In this document: positions 19,980 through 28,933 of the stretch, in pieces
Numbering within the stretch: the first letter of the stretch is position 1
Layout: the number at the start of each line of letters is the position of its first letter
Origin: Acaryochloris sp. CRU_2_0
GTDB lineage: Bacteria > Cyanobacteriota > Cyanobacteriia > Thermosynechococcales > Thermosynechococcaceae
NCBI GenBank assembly: GCA_012034865.1
Contig: JAAUOM010000016.1
Span: forward strand, 1 to 52,008
Length of the DNA: 52,008 nucleotides
Direction: 5' to 3'
Notes under the pieces: model-generated
The model's input: only the letters and a program-made list of their open reading frames with translations
Databases searched by the model: none
What the model was told of the DNA's origin: nothing
Made by a program: the position numbers and the translations under genes

Positions 19980-20783
19980 ATGAGATTTCGCACTTTAATC
20001 CTTACTTTTTTAGCGGTCTGTCTGGGGGTATTCTCAGTCAATGCTCAAGCTTTAGCTGTTGTTCCCAGTTCAATGACCTATGACCAGGTAAAAGGGACTG
20101 GTCTAGCTAATAACTGTCCAATTCTTGATGTAGGTTCTGGTGACTCCATCTCTGTCTCTGGTTCCTCATACATTTTGGATCTGTGTTTGCAACCAACCAG
20201 CTTCTACGTCAAGGAAGAGCCTTCTAATCCCCGGCAGCAAGCAGAATTTGTGCCTGCCAATATCATGACGCGCAAGACAACCACCCTAGAGCAAATTGAG
20301 GGACCCTTATCTACGGATGGGGGTAAGTTAACATTCAAGGAAAAAGATGGCATGGATTTCCAAGCCATCACTGTCCAAATTTCGGGGCGGGAAAGAGTAC
20401 CCATGCTCTTTACCATTAAAGAATTAGTAGCTTCCGCCTCTGGTAGCTCTATTGCCGATGGCACTACCTTCTCAGGTGAATATGTTGTTCCCTCTTACCG
20501 CACCTCTGGTTTCCTCGATCCTAAAGGTCGTGGTGTGTCCACCGGGTACGATACAGCAGTTGCTTTGGCCGCTGATCCCGATGACGAAGTTTTAAATCGT
20601 GCTAATGCCAAGCGCTTTGATGTCACCAAGGGCAGTATCTCAATGACGATAGCGGCTGTGGATAAAGAGACAGGTGAATTCGGCGGTACCTTCGAAAGCG
20701 AACAATATTCCGATTCTGACTTGGGTGCTATCGATCCCTTGGAAGTGAAAGTCCAAGGTATTTTCTATGGTCGTGTTGACTAA
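19980..20783 (+). CDS. psbO: Photosystem II manganese-stabilising protein (33 kDa)
   Basis: An extrinsic lumenal subunit that stabilises the Mn4CaO5 cluster of the oxygen-evolving complex. The 267-residue precursor has a signal peptide (about 1-27, LILTFLAVCLGVFSVNAQALA) for thylakoid lumen export. The mature protein begins near VVPSSMTYDQVKGTGLANNC. The two conserved cysteines (NNCPIL and LDLCLQP), which form the PsbO disulfide, are present. The C-terminus ends VKVQGIFYGRVD as in the family. GAGG precedes ATG 19980. The gene is monocistronic, with a strong terminator downstream. Confidence 0.97.
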   Translation: MRFRTLILTFLAVCLGVFSVNAQALAVVPSSMTYDQVKGTGLANNCPILDVGSGDSISVSGSSYILDLCLQPTSFYVKEEPSNPRQQAEFVPANIMTRKTTTLEQIEGPLSTDGGKLTFKEKDGMDFQAITVQISGRERVPMLFTIKELVASASGSSIADGTTFSGEYVVPSYRTSGFLDPKGRGVSTGYDTAVALAADPDDEVLNRANAKRFDVTKGSISMTIAAVDKETGEFGGTFESEQYSDSDLGAIDPLEVKVQGIFYGRVD

Positions 20784-20842
20784 AGTGACTCTATGAGTCC
20801 AAGCTTAACCCCTTTACCTTAATTCAAGAATAGGTTCCTCCA

Positions 20843-20879
20843 AAGCAGATGTGTTTCCCTTAAGCGCGTCTGCTTTTTT
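20843..20879 (+). terminator. Rho-independent terminator of psbO
   Basis: AAGCAGATG (20843-20851) pairs with CGTCTGCTT (20867-20875) as a 9-bp stem with one G-U pair, and the T-run continues to 20879. Position and form are typical for an intrinsic terminator about 60 bp after the psbO stop. Confidence 0.8.
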
Positions 20880-20954
20880 GATCGCTCAAGATAGGATCTC
20901 TCAAAAGTGTAGGTCTGCATCAAAACTGCTAACTCATTTAAATACCAGGGCTAT

Positions 20955-21875
20955 TTGCTGACGTCCGTGCCGGAAACCTTCCCAATTATTGAAGTTCCCC
21001 AAACTGCTCCAGAAGAATTGGAGGAAATGGGAACAAAGGAGAAGTTCTGGTTTCGCGATCAAGAGCGGGGACTTTGCCTTTACAAGAAAGCTCGCCAAGA
21101 TACTGGTGAAGATTGGTCAGAGAAAGTAGCAGCCGAGTTATGTGAATTATTAGGTTTGCCACACGCAGATTATGAGCTAGCCACTTTTGATAATTGGCAA
21201 GGCGTAATCTCACCTTCTTTCTTGCCTGAAGGTGGAAGTCTGATTCCTGGTAATGAGATTCTCGCGCAGCTAATGCCAGATTATCCAGGTGAAGCTAGCA
21301 ACCCGTCCCAGCATACCATCAGCAATGTTTTCCAAATCATTGAGGATTCATCTGTGAATTTACCCAGTGGCTGGACGCCGCCAGACGGGGTTAGAACTGC
21401 TGCCGATCTTTTTGTTGGCTACTTATTATTATTATTAGATGCTTGGATTGGGAATACTGATAGGCATCATGAGAATTGGGCTTTTATCCGCATCGGGCAG
21501 CAAAATTATCTAGCACAAACCTATGATCACGCTTCTAGTCTTGGACGGAACGAGACGGATGAAAAACGACAGGCAAGACTCACGACAAAAGATTCTGGCT
21601 TTTCTGTCCAAGCCTACGTGGAAAAATGTAGATCTTGCTTGTATGCTGGAGTTAAAGATACAAAACCTCTCAAAACATTTGATGCGTTCTGTCAAGCAGC
21701 ACAAATTTACCCTCAAGCAGCCCGTATTTGGTTGGATCGTCTGGCAATGGTGCCAGCCCCAAATACGCTAGAGCTTTTCAACCGCCTTCCCAGTGAGCGG
21801 ATATCCTCTGCTGCGCTTGAATTTGCTCAAAGAATACTAGAAATTAATCAACAGAGGCTGCTAAGGTTGCAGTAA
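20955..21875 (+). CDS. HipA-like serine/threonine kinase
   Basis: A 306-residue protein with the HipA/CtkA-type kinase fold but without the usual N-terminal HipA subdomain. An ATP-site lysine is likely in CLYKKAR near residue 42, followed by DWSEKVAAELCELLGLPHA. The catalytic loop GNTDRHHENW lies near 166-175 and the metal-binding YDHASSLG near 190, matching the N-x-D-R-H-x2-N and D-x2-S-S patterns of HipA kinases. The start is taken as TTG 20955; GTG 20967 is an alternative. The HIRAN-domain gene begins 3 bp after its stop, so the two are translated from one message. No HipB-like helix-turn-helix antitoxin gene is adjacent. The target is unknown; HipA relatives phosphorylate aminoacyl-tRNA synthetases, but that is not shown here. 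Confidence 0.8.
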   Translation: MLTSVPETFPIIEVPQTAPEELEEMGTKEKFWFRDQERGLCLYKKARQDTGEDWSEKVAAELCELLGLPHADYELATFDNWQGVISPSFLPEGGSLIPGNEILAQLMPDYPGEASNPSQHTISNVFQIIEDSSVNLPSGWTPPDGVRTAADLFVGYLLLLLDAWIGNTDRHHENWAFIRIGQQNYLAQTYDHASSLGRNETDEKRQARLTTKDSGFSVQAYVEKCRSCLYAGVKDTKPLKTFDAFCQAAQIYPQAARIWLDRLAMVPAPNTLELFNRLPSERISSAALEFAQRILEINQQRLLRLQ

Positions 21876-21878
21876 ACC

Positions 21879-22640
21879 ATGGTGCAAACACTATTTTTAG
21901 CTTGGCAAGAACCTAATAGTCGCTCTTGGTTCCCAATTGGTCGTCTAAGACGTGATGGAACACAGTATCAGTTTGTCTACACTTATGGTGTTCAAGATGC
22001 TCAGGACAAGTGTGGATTTCAGGCACTCCATTCATTTCCAAATCTGAAGAGAGAATATAGGTCTGCTGAGTTATTCCCCTTATTCTCTAACCGCTTGATG
22101 CGGCCTTCTCGCCCAGATTACAGAGATTATATTGAGTGGCTAGACATTCCTCGTCATCAGGATGATCCCATTGCAATTTTGTCTCGGAGTGGGGGACGTA
22201 AAGCAACAGACACTTTTGAAGTTTTCCCGTGTCCAGTGCCCGATGAAAATGGACTTTATCACATCCATTTCTTCTCTCACAGGCTGCGACACCTTCCAGA
22301 ATGCTCAGTAGAGCGGATTAGTAAGTTTAAGCTTAACGAACGGTTATATTTGGCAAATGAATTCCAGAACCCGTATGACCCTCGGGCTTTATTGCTATGT
22401 ACGGAAGATCACCACATTGTCGGGTACTGTCCCCGATATTTGGTGGCAGATGCTCTAGAAATTCTGCAAAAGCAGCCAGGACTAGTCCATGTACACATCG
22501 AACGAGTTAACCTTGCACCGACACCGCTCCAATTTCGCTTACTGTGCAATATGACTGCTAAGTGGCCCCAGGAATTTCGTCCGTTCTCTGGTCAAGAGTA
22601 CCAACCCATTGTCTCTAAGATTAGCTGCCCGACACACTAG
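21879..22640 (+). CDS. HIRAN-domain protein paired with HipA-like kinase
   Basis: A 253-residue protein of two parts. Residues 1 to about 87 (FPIGRLRRDGTQYQFVYTYG, then LFPLFSNRLMRPSRPDY) resemble the N-terminal subdomain normally found in HipA. Residues about 125-225 form a HIRAN domain (FFSHRLRHLPECSVERI, LYLANEFQNPYDPRALLL, IVGYCPRYLVADAL). HIRAN domains bind DNA 3' ends or damaged or stalled-fork DNA in eukaryotic proteins; the bacterial role is poorly known. The split places the HipA N-subdomain on this partner and the kinase core on the upstream gene, recalling the HipS/HipT arrangement of HipBST systems. A partner or inhibitor of the kinase is inferred. Confidence 0.8.
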   Translation: MVQTLFLAWQEPNSRSWFPIGRLRRDGTQYQFVYTYGVQDAQDKCGFQALHSFPNLKREYRSAELFPLFSNRLMRPSRPDYRDYIEWLDIPRHQDDPIAILSRSGGRKATDTFEVFPCPVPDENGLYHIHFFSHRLRHLPECSVERISKFKLNERLYLANEFQNPYDPRALLLCTEDHHIVGYCPRYLVADALEILQKQPGLVHVHIERVNLAPTPLQFRLLCNMTAKWPQEFRPFSGQEYQPIVSKISCPTH

Positions 22641-23182
22641 GGTCAGGAAGTCCCAGAGGGGTTTTCTCACACTGGGGAAGACATTGGATCTTGAAACTCA
22701 TATTCACATTCGGCACCACTATGGGTAGAGCGGTGCATTATTGCCGACACACTATTCATAGCGCAAGCATAAAAGTTTATACGCTATGAATAGTGCTTGT
22801 ATTTTTGTAAACCACTACATTTAGACCGAACCTGCTGAATGTGGGTTGAAGCAATACAGAAAACTTGATGGACTGTCTAGATTTCAGAAATAGCCTCAAA
22901 TTGGGATGCTTCCTCTGAGGATCGCTGTTTAAGGGCAAAATAATCCCCGCATTAAGGAATGGAAAGGTTTTTGACGGATCTCAACGGCAGTATGGGGATC
23001 AATGTTCAAGCTGAGCAGATAAGGAATGTTAAGTTGCCATCGGCAAAGTTCCGTGGATTTGCTGATGTTCGTCTTTACCCACCTTAGTAAGTTAGTGAAA
23101 GGTTCAAATCAGATTCATAATGCCAAGTTAAAAATTTGAACGGATCCAGACTAACTAATTTACATCACCTTACTTTTTTGAC
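22641..23182. other. Intergenic region with a 14-bp inverted repeat
   Basis: No gene is seen. A perfect inverted repeat CACTATTCATAGCG (22750-22763) / CGCTATGAATAGTG (22782-22795) is followed by CTTGTATTTTTG. It may terminate the kinase/HIRAN message, although it starts about 110 bp after the stop. An alternative pairing CAAGCA / TGCTTG overlaps it. Confidence 0.45.
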
Positions 23183-23977
23183 ATGATCGCAACGCTTCCT
23201 CAAGAACTCAAAAGTGAAAGTTTAGGGTTATTGCAGCAATATCAACAGACTCCATCCACCGAGTTGCGGAATCGTTTAGTGCAGATGAATTTTGGGTTGG
23301 TGAGAAAAGAAGCCCATCGTTGGGTAGGGCATTCTAGTGAAAGTTTCGATGATTTAATGCAGGTAGGTTCCCTCGGTCTGATCCGGGCGATTGAGCGGTT
23401 TGATCCAGTTAAGGGTAATGCCTTTAGCTCTTTTGCTGTTCCCTACATTCGCGGCGAAATTCAGCACTATCTTCGAGATAAAAGCCCACAAGTGCGTATT
23501 CCCCGAAAATGGCATGAGCTGCAATCTCAAGCCATTCATTTAACCCGAGAAATGCGAGATGAATTACAGCGTCAACCCACGGATCAAGAACTAGCCGCGG
23601 CTCTTGATATTTGCCAGAAAGAATGGCAGGAAGTGAAACTTGCTTCTTGTAATCGTTCCGTTTTAAGTTTGGATGCTCCAGTGAATGAGACTGAACAAGA
23701 ATCCATGTCCTTGGGGGATTTATTACCGGATCGCCAATATCACAGTTTCCAATTGGTTCAGGAAGATCAAGTCCGTTTGCGTCAAGCCTTGTCTAAATTG
23801 GAAAAGCGGACTTGTGAAGTGTTGGAGTTTGTCTTCCTCCATGACTTGACCCAAAAGGAAACCGCAGAGCTATTGGGGATTAGCGCCGTCACTGTGTCTC
23901 GCCAAGTCAAAAAAGGGCTGGTGTCCCTGCGGCAAATGTTGAAGGGGACTGAAGGAGCGGCTGACAAGGCTGTGTAA
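23183..23977 (+). CDS. sigF: Group 3 RNA polymerase sigma factor, SigF type
   Basis: A 264-residue alternative sigma factor of the SigB/SigF/SigG subclass. Region 2 (FDDLMQVGSLGLIRAIERFD, FSSFAVPYIRGEIQHYLRDK), region 3 (PTDQELAAALDI) and region 4 with a helix-turn-helix (LTQKETAELLGISAVTVSRQV) are in order. It lacks region 1.1, as expected. Cyanobacterial SigF directs pilus and surface or stress genes; the regulon here is unknown. No anti-sigma gene is adjacent. It sits 91 bp upstream of fmt. Confidence 0.9.
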   Translation: MIATLPQELKSESLGLLQQYQQTPSTELRNRLVQMNFGLVRKEAHRWVGHSSESFDDLMQVGSLGLIRAIERFDPVKGNAFSSFAVPYIRGEIQHYLRDKSPQVRIPRKWHELQSQAIHLTREMRDELQRQPTDQELAAALDICQKEWQEVKLASCNRSVLSLDAPVNETEQESMSLGDLLPDRQYHSFQLVQEDQVRLRQALSKLEKRTCEVLEFVFLHDLTQKETAELLGISAVTVSRQVKKGLVSLRQMLKGTEGAADKAV

Positions 23978-24068
23978 TTTGCTCTTCACAGGTAGTGTTC
24001 TGTCTTTTCTCAAGTTCGGCGAGTTATCATGCCAAGGTTGAGAATATGTATCGAGATGGGGCAGGGTG

Positions 24069-25076
24069 ATGAAGCTGATCTATTGGGGAACACCGCAGTT
24101 TGCCGTCCCCAGCTTAGAACGGTTGTTGCAAGAGCCTGATTTTGAAGTTTTAGGAGTTGTGACTCAACCGGATAAACGGCGAGGCAGAGGGGGGAAAATC
24201 TCTGCCTCATCCGTTAAGTCCGTCGCTTTAGCAGCAGGATTGCCGATTTGGCAGTCCCAGAATATTAAGAAGGATGCAGCGGTGTTGACGGAGTTGCGAT
24301 CGCACGCCGCTGATGCTTTCGTCGTTGTGGCCTACGGACAAATCCTCTCTGCTGAAATCCTGGCTATACCTCGCCTCGGATGCATTAATAGTCACGGATC
24401 TTTGCTGCCGAAATATCGCGGCGCTGCCCCGATTCAATGGAGCTTGTACCACGGTGAACCCCACGTTGGCATCACCACCATGCGCATGGATGCGGGGATG
24501 GATACAGGCGACATGCTCCTCAAACAGAGGATTGAGGTAGGTCTGTTAGAAAATAGCCTGGAGATAGCCCATCGCCTCGCCCTCCTTTCTGGGGAGGTAT
24601 TGATAGAGACCCTCCACCAACTGCAAGCGCAGACTTTAACACCCATGCCCCAGGATCCACAACAGGCCACCTATGCCCCCTTGATTACGAAATCGGATTA
24701 TCGATTGGATTGGTCAAAATCTGCGATCGCCCTCCACAACCAGATCCGTGGATTTGCCCCCAACTGCGTCACCCAACTGCGAGGAACGGCTCTCAAAATC
24801 CTGTCTTCAGCACCTTTAGGTCCACGCTACGCCCGGGATTTGCCAGAGGATTTATCTGCCCTTACTCAAGACATTGCCGTCTCTATCGATAGGAGCTATC
24901 CCCCCAGCAGGATTGTTTACCTTGCGCCGCAACAAGGACCCATCGTGCAAACGGGGGAAGGTTTATTATTGCTACGATCCTTGCAGATGGCCGGTAAACG
25001 TCCTCAATCGGGCTGGGATTTTGTCAATGGCTTGCGGCTTTCGGTGGGCGAAGCCTTGGGAGAAACAGCAGATTGA
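24069..25076 (+). CDS. fmt: Methionyl-tRNA formyltransferase
   Basis: Formylates the initiator Met-tRNA using 10-formyl-tetrahydrofolate. The N-terminal Rossmann-like domain starts MKLIYWGTPQFAVPSLERLL. The catalytic Asn-His-Asp set is visible in INSHGSLLPKYRGAAPIQW (about 105-123) and GMDTGDMLL (about 143). The C-terminal OB-like domain includes YRLDWSKSA and IRGFAPNC. Length is 335 residues, slightly over the usual 310-330. ATG 24069 fits the family start better than the GTG one codon earlier. The downstream neighbour pyrE converges on it. Confidence 0.95.
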   Translation: MKLIYWGTPQFAVPSLERLLQEPDFEVLGVVTQPDKRRGRGGKISASSVKSVALAAGLPIWQSQNIKKDAAVLTELRSHAADAFVVVAYGQILSAEILAIPRLGCINSHGSLLPKYRGAAPIQWSLYHGEPHVGITTMRMDAGMDTGDMLLKQRIEVGLLENSLEIAHRLALLSGEVLIETLHQLQAQTLTPMPQDPQQATYAPLITKSDYRLDWSKSAIALHNQIRGFAPNCVTQLRGTALKILSSAPLGPRYARDLPEDLSALTQDIAVSIDRSYPPSRIVYLAPQQGPIVQTGEGLLLLRSLQMAGKRPQSGWDFVNGLRLSVGEALGETAD

Positions 25077-25087
25077 ACAGACGGATC

Positions 25088-25616
25088 TCACTCAGCAGCC
25101 GCTTGCTGTAATTCTGACATGGTGAATAATGGATGCAGCTTCAATCCTTCAGCCTCCAGGTTCGCTTGCCCACCTGCCTCACGATCAATCACACAGAGAA
25201 CATCGGTGACTGTTGCCCCCAAAGCCCGTAAGTCTTGGGCAGATAATCCAATTTGTCCGCCTGAAGTCACAACATCTTCAATAATGACTAGCCTTTTGCC
25301 CGCTATGTCCCCACCCTCAGCCAGCTTGCAGGTGCCATAGGCTTTGGCTTTTTGCGCACAAACAGGGAGGGGTAGCCACTCCTTTGCGAGAGCATCGTCA
25401 CAATGGGGATTCCTCCCATCTCTAACCCAGCTAACGCATCCACAGGTTCAGGGATTAGAGGGGCTAAATATTCTGCGATCGCTGCAATAGCCGGGGATTG
25501 GCTTCAAATAGATATTTATCAAAATACTTATGGCTCACTTGGCCTGATCTCAATAAAAATTCCCCTGTAAGATGAGAGGTTAGGTAAATTGCCTTCGCCA
25601 AGTCTGCTTTTTTCAT
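25088..25616 (-). CDS. pyrE: Orotate phosphoribosyltransferase (two frameshifts)
   Basis: Converts orotate and PRPP to OMP in pyrimidine synthesis. Minus-strand translation from ATG 25616 reads MKKADLAKAIYLTSHLTGEF and RSGQVSHKYFDKYLFEANPR. It then shifts frame near 25480 (GCAGCGATCGC needs one G) to give IAEYLAPLIPEPVDALAG and LEMGGIPIVTMLSQRSGYP. A second shift follows at the A5 run near 25351 (needs one A), after which KAKAYGTCKLAEG, the PRPP-binding VIIEDVVTSGG and LCVIDREAGGQANLEAEG complete the protein to 25088. The repaired product is about 176 residues. Only the last 60 codons form an uninterrupted frame, so automated callers may miss the gene. Every motif is intact, which argues for base-call errors and not a decayed gene. 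Confidence 0.85.
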
Positions 25617-26016
25617 CGAAAATGACGCGATTGAGCTAACTTAATTTAGTTTAGAGGCTATGGTCTCCGAGGGTAAACTGCATAAACGGCATCCTGTTAA
25701 TCTGGCTCTACAATGTTGCGCGCATCCCCTAAAACGGCAACTTTCGAGCTACCTATGCGTCTAACCTACGGACAGATATTACCATTCCCGAACTTCAACC
25801 CATTTGCCATTTGTCTGGCTGGAAGCTACATTAACCTCAGTTTAGGTTTTAGGGCAATCTTGTTACTCACATCAGCTAAAACAGACCCATAGTTTGATAG
25901 AGTGATGTTTTTAGTGACGGCATAAGGATTTCGGCTTATCGTCAATTCAGGTTAAATTAACCTCAATAACTTGTTCGGCAACTAATTGAGATCGACTGAC
26001 AGAGTGGCTAAAGAGT
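25617..26016 (+). promoter_or_regulatory. Upstream region of the wzc-like gene with palindromic sites
   Basis: No gene is seen in 400 bp. AGGTTAAATTAACCT (25949-25963) is a perfect palindrome around a central A, 54 bp before the start codon. About 100 bp upstream the inverted half-sites AACCT (25833-25837) and AGGTT (25844-25848) occur with a 6-base spacer. The shared AGGTT/AACCT half-site suggests a pair of operators. The binding protein is unknown. Confidence 0.4.
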
Positions 26017-28230
26017 ATGGAATACGCTGAAGATAGCATCGACATTAAAAACTATGTGCGGATCTTAAGGCGTCGATGGCTGCCGGCAACGGTTGTTTGT
26101 GGCACGGTGGTAACACTCACTGCCCTAGCAACTTTTCTCCAGAAGCCAGTCTTTCAATCAGAAGGTACCCTCCAGCTTAAAGAAGTAGGAAGTGCATCTA
26201 TCTCTGATTTAGATGTTAAGGGTTTAGGGGGATTAGAGGCGTTATCAGCCAAAAGTAACCCCATCGCCACTGAAGCTGAGATTCTTCGCTCTGAACCTAT
26301 CATCAGGCAAACTATCACGTCACTCAAATTACAAGACGAGGATGGACAACCCCTTACCTCAGAAGTGTTTCTAGAAGCTCTAAACGTCACCAATATCAAG
26401 GACACCGATATTTTGAAGGTTTCTTACAAAAGTACTGATCCCCAAGAGGCAGTAGATGTAGTGAACCAACTGATGCAAGATTATCGAGCCAATAACATTA
26501 CTACCAACCGTGCAGAAGCAGCCTCTGCCCGCCAATATATTGAACAACAAGTTCCGCTGGTTAGCGCTAAGCTGCGACGTTTAGATGTAGCCCTGCGACA
26601 ATTTAAGGAAGAAAATGGCATTACTGATCTCAAAGAAGAAGCGAGAGTTCAAGCAGAAGTTACCGGAAAACAACAAACAGAATTCTCGGAGATTCAAAGT
26701 GAAATGGTGAATGCGAATACGCGAGCCCAGGCGTTACGCAATAAGTTAGGAATGACAACCTCAGAAGCAAGACAGGTCAATGACCTAAGCCAGTCTCCTG
26801 GGGTGAAGAAAATTTTAGAAGAGTCTCAAGCCAACGAAATTTTATTGGCTGAAACCCGCACATTGTATGGCTCAGAGCATCCTAATGTTTTAGCGTTGGT
26901 TGATAAACAGGCAGAGCTGAAGTCTTTATTGAGCCGGGAAGTGGGTCAGATCATTGGCAACACCACCTCTCAACCCCTTCGCAATCTGACAGCAGGACAA
27001 TCACAGCAGAAGTTGACAGATGCTTTAGTAGATGCAGAAGTTGAACGCCTAGGTTTAGAGCAACAAGCCATTGCTTTAACCAACAACCAAAAGGATTACA
27101 AGCGCAAGCAAAAATTCTTGCCAAGGCTGGAGCAGCATTTGGTTGCCATCGAACGAGATAAACTGGTCGCCCAAACCACCTATGAAGGTCTCTTAAAAGC
27201 TTTACAAGAGATACAAATTAGTGAAAATCAGAATATTGGTAATGTCCGTATTGTCGCTACAGCACCATTGCCTAAAGAACCCATTGCACCCCGTAAAGTC
27301 TTTAATTTAGCTGTGGGGATGTTGTTAGGCAGTTTGCTGGGCATCGGCGCTGCGTTATTACTGGAAGCGATGGATACATCCATCAAAACGGTACAAGAAG
27401 CCAAGGATATCTTCAAATACACGGTACTAGGCAATATTCCCTTCCTTAAAGATGCTGAAAAAGTCTCTCGTAAAGGTTTAGAACGACCGACACCGGATTT
27501 GATTGTACGCGATAATCCTCGCTCATCGGTGAGTGAATCCTATCGAATGTTGCAGGCTAATCTCAAGTTTTTGAGTTCTGATCATCGGGTACAGGTCTTT
27601 GTCGTGACTAGCTCTATCCCAAAAGAAGGTAAATCAACGGTTGTGGCCAATTTAGCCTTGGCTCTGGCCGAGCTGGGAAATCGGGTTTTGATCATTGATG
27701 CTGATTTGCGTCGTCCTTCCCAGCATCAAGTGTGGGAATTACCCAATACCGTTGGTCTCAGCAATGTTTTAGTAGAACAGCAAGGCTGGGCGACAGCCAT
27801 TCGCCAAGAAGATGATCATCTCAATATTCTCACTGCTGGTGTGATTCCACCGAACCCAGTTCCCTTGATTGACTCCCATCATATGGCGGTTTTGCTGGAG
27901 GAGTTTCACCAAGCTTATGATTACATCTTGATTGATTCTCCACCCTTAGCAGTAGCAGCAGATGCTTTATTACTCGGTAAAATGACGGATGGGATTCTGT
28001 TGGTTACCCGTCCCGGCTTAGTGGATACGGGATCGGCTCAATCTTCAAAAGAGACTTTAGAAAAATCAGGGCAAAAAGTTTTGGGATTAGTCATTAATGG
28101 GGTTATTCCTGAAAATGAACCCGATAGTTATTACTATTACTATGCCAAAGATTATTACGGTGATGATGCCTCTGAAAATGAATCCAAATCTCGAAAGAAG
28201 AAGAAGGTTAGCTCTAAAGACAGATCTTAG
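26017..28230 (+). CDS. wzc: Wzc-like polysaccharide co-polymerase / bacterial tyrosine kinase
   Basis: A 737-residue inner-membrane protein controlling chain length and export of capsule or exopolysaccharide. A Wzz domain with a first membrane helix (VVTLTALATFL near residues 27-41) leads into long periplasmic coiled coils (about 160-400). A second membrane helix (LAVGMLLGSLLGIGAALLL near 432) precedes a cytoplasmic BY-kinase domain. That domain has Walker A (SIPKEGKSTVVANLA near 531), Walker A' (VLIIDADLRRP near 556) and Walker B (ILIDSPP near 637). It ends with a tyrosine cluster (DSYYYYYAKDYYGDD near 703) for autophosphorylation and then a basic tail. It leads a probable operon with cysC and a PhyH gene. 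Confidence 0.9.
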   Translation: MEYAEDSIDIKNYVRILRRRWLPATVVCGTVVTLTALATFLQKPVFQSEGTLQLKEVGSASISDLDVKGLGGLEALSAKSNPIATEAEILRSEPIIRQTITSLKLQDEDGQPLTSEVFLEALNVTNIKDTDILKVSYKSTDPQEAVDVVNQLMQDYRANNITTNRAEAASARQYIEQQVPLVSAKLRRLDVALRQFKEENGITDLKEEARVQAEVTGKQQTEFSEIQSEMVNANTRAQALRNKLGMTTSEARQVNDLSQSPGVKKILEESQANEILLAETRTLYGSEHPNVLALVDKQAELKSLLSREVGQIIGNTTSQPLRNLTAGQSQQKLTDALVDAEVERLGLEQQAIALTNNQKDYKRKQKFLPRLEQHLVAIERDKLVAQTTYEGLLKALQEIQISENQNIGNVRIVATAPLPKEPIAPRKVFNLAVGMLLGSLLGIGAALLLEAMDTSIKTVQEAKDIFKYTVLGNIPFLKDAEKVSRKGLERPTPDLIVRDNPRSSVSESYRMLQANLKFLSSDHRVQVFVVTSSIPKEGKSTVVANLALALAELGNRVLIIDADLRRPSQHQVWELPNTVGLSNVLVEQQGWATAIRQEDDHLNILTAGVIPPNPVPLIDSHHMAVLLEEFHQAYDYILIDSPPLAVAADALLLGKMTDGILLVTRPGLVDTGSAQSSKETLEKSGQKVLGLVINGVIPENEPDSYYYYYAKDYYGDDASENESKSRKKKKVSSKDRS

Positions 28231-28271
28231 CGTTACCATTAGCCATCCACTGAGGTATTTTGAGAGTATCT

Positions 28272-28877
28272 ATGCAAGCTTCTAATATTGTTTGGCATCA
28301 AGCCAAGATTTCGCGTCAACACAGAGAATCTCAAAACAGCCATGCCAGTGTTATTCTCTGGTTTACAGGACTATCGGGAGCGGGCAAGTCTACCTTAGCC
28401 CATGTGGTTGAAGAACGGCTATACACCATGAACTGCCGTACTTTTGTAATTGATGGGGATAATGTCCGTCACGGTCTATGTGCTGATTTGGGTTTTTCGA
28501 GTCAGGATCGAGAAGAAAATATCCGTCGCGTGGGTGAGGTGGCCAAGCTGTTTACGGAAGCTGGCATGATTACCCTCACTGCGTTTATCTCGCCGTTTAA
28601 GGCCGATCGCGATCGCGTCCGCCAATTAGTTCCTACGGGAGATTTTATTGAAGTTTACTGTCAGGCTAGTCTAGATGTCTGTGAACAGCGAGATGTCAAG
28701 GGATTGTACAAGCGGGCACGGGCAGGCGAAATTCCAGAATTCACGGGTATATCCTCACCCTATGAGCCTCCAGAAACCCCTGAAATGGTGATCAAGACGG
28801 GAGAAATGCCCTTAGAAGACTGCGTCAACCAAGTTATTCAATATTTATTGGATCGAGGGATTCTTCCATCTAACTAA
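28272..28877 (+). CDS. cysC: Adenylylsulfate (APS) kinase
   Basis: Phosphorylates APS to PAPS, the sulfate donor for assimilation and for sulfotransferases. The P-loop GLSGAGKST lies near residue 34, then DGDNVRHGL and the [13 protein letters not shown] loop. The family motif [14 protein letters not shown] with [11 protein letters not shown] closes the active site. ATG 28272 is chosen over a TTG four codons earlier. At 201 residues it is complete. It lies 41 bp after the Wzc-like gene and 56 bp before the PhyH gene, which suggests that PAPS is made for sulfation of a surface polysaccharide. That link is inference; no sulfotransferase is encoded nearby. Confidence 0.93.
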   Translation: MQASNIVWHQAKISRQHRESQNSHASVILWFTGLSGAGKSTLAHVVEERLYTMNCRTFVIDGDNVRHGLCADLGFSSQDREENIRRVGEVAKLFTEAGMITLTAFISPFKADRDRVRQLVPTGDFIEVYCQASLDVCEQRDVKGLYKRARAGEIPEFTGISSPYEPPETPEMVIKTGEMPLEDCVNQVIQYLLDRGILPSN

Positions 28878-28933
28878 AAATTAGTCTTCCTTATATGTAA
28901 TTATCGGATTAGGGAAAAGACGCTTCTACAAAC

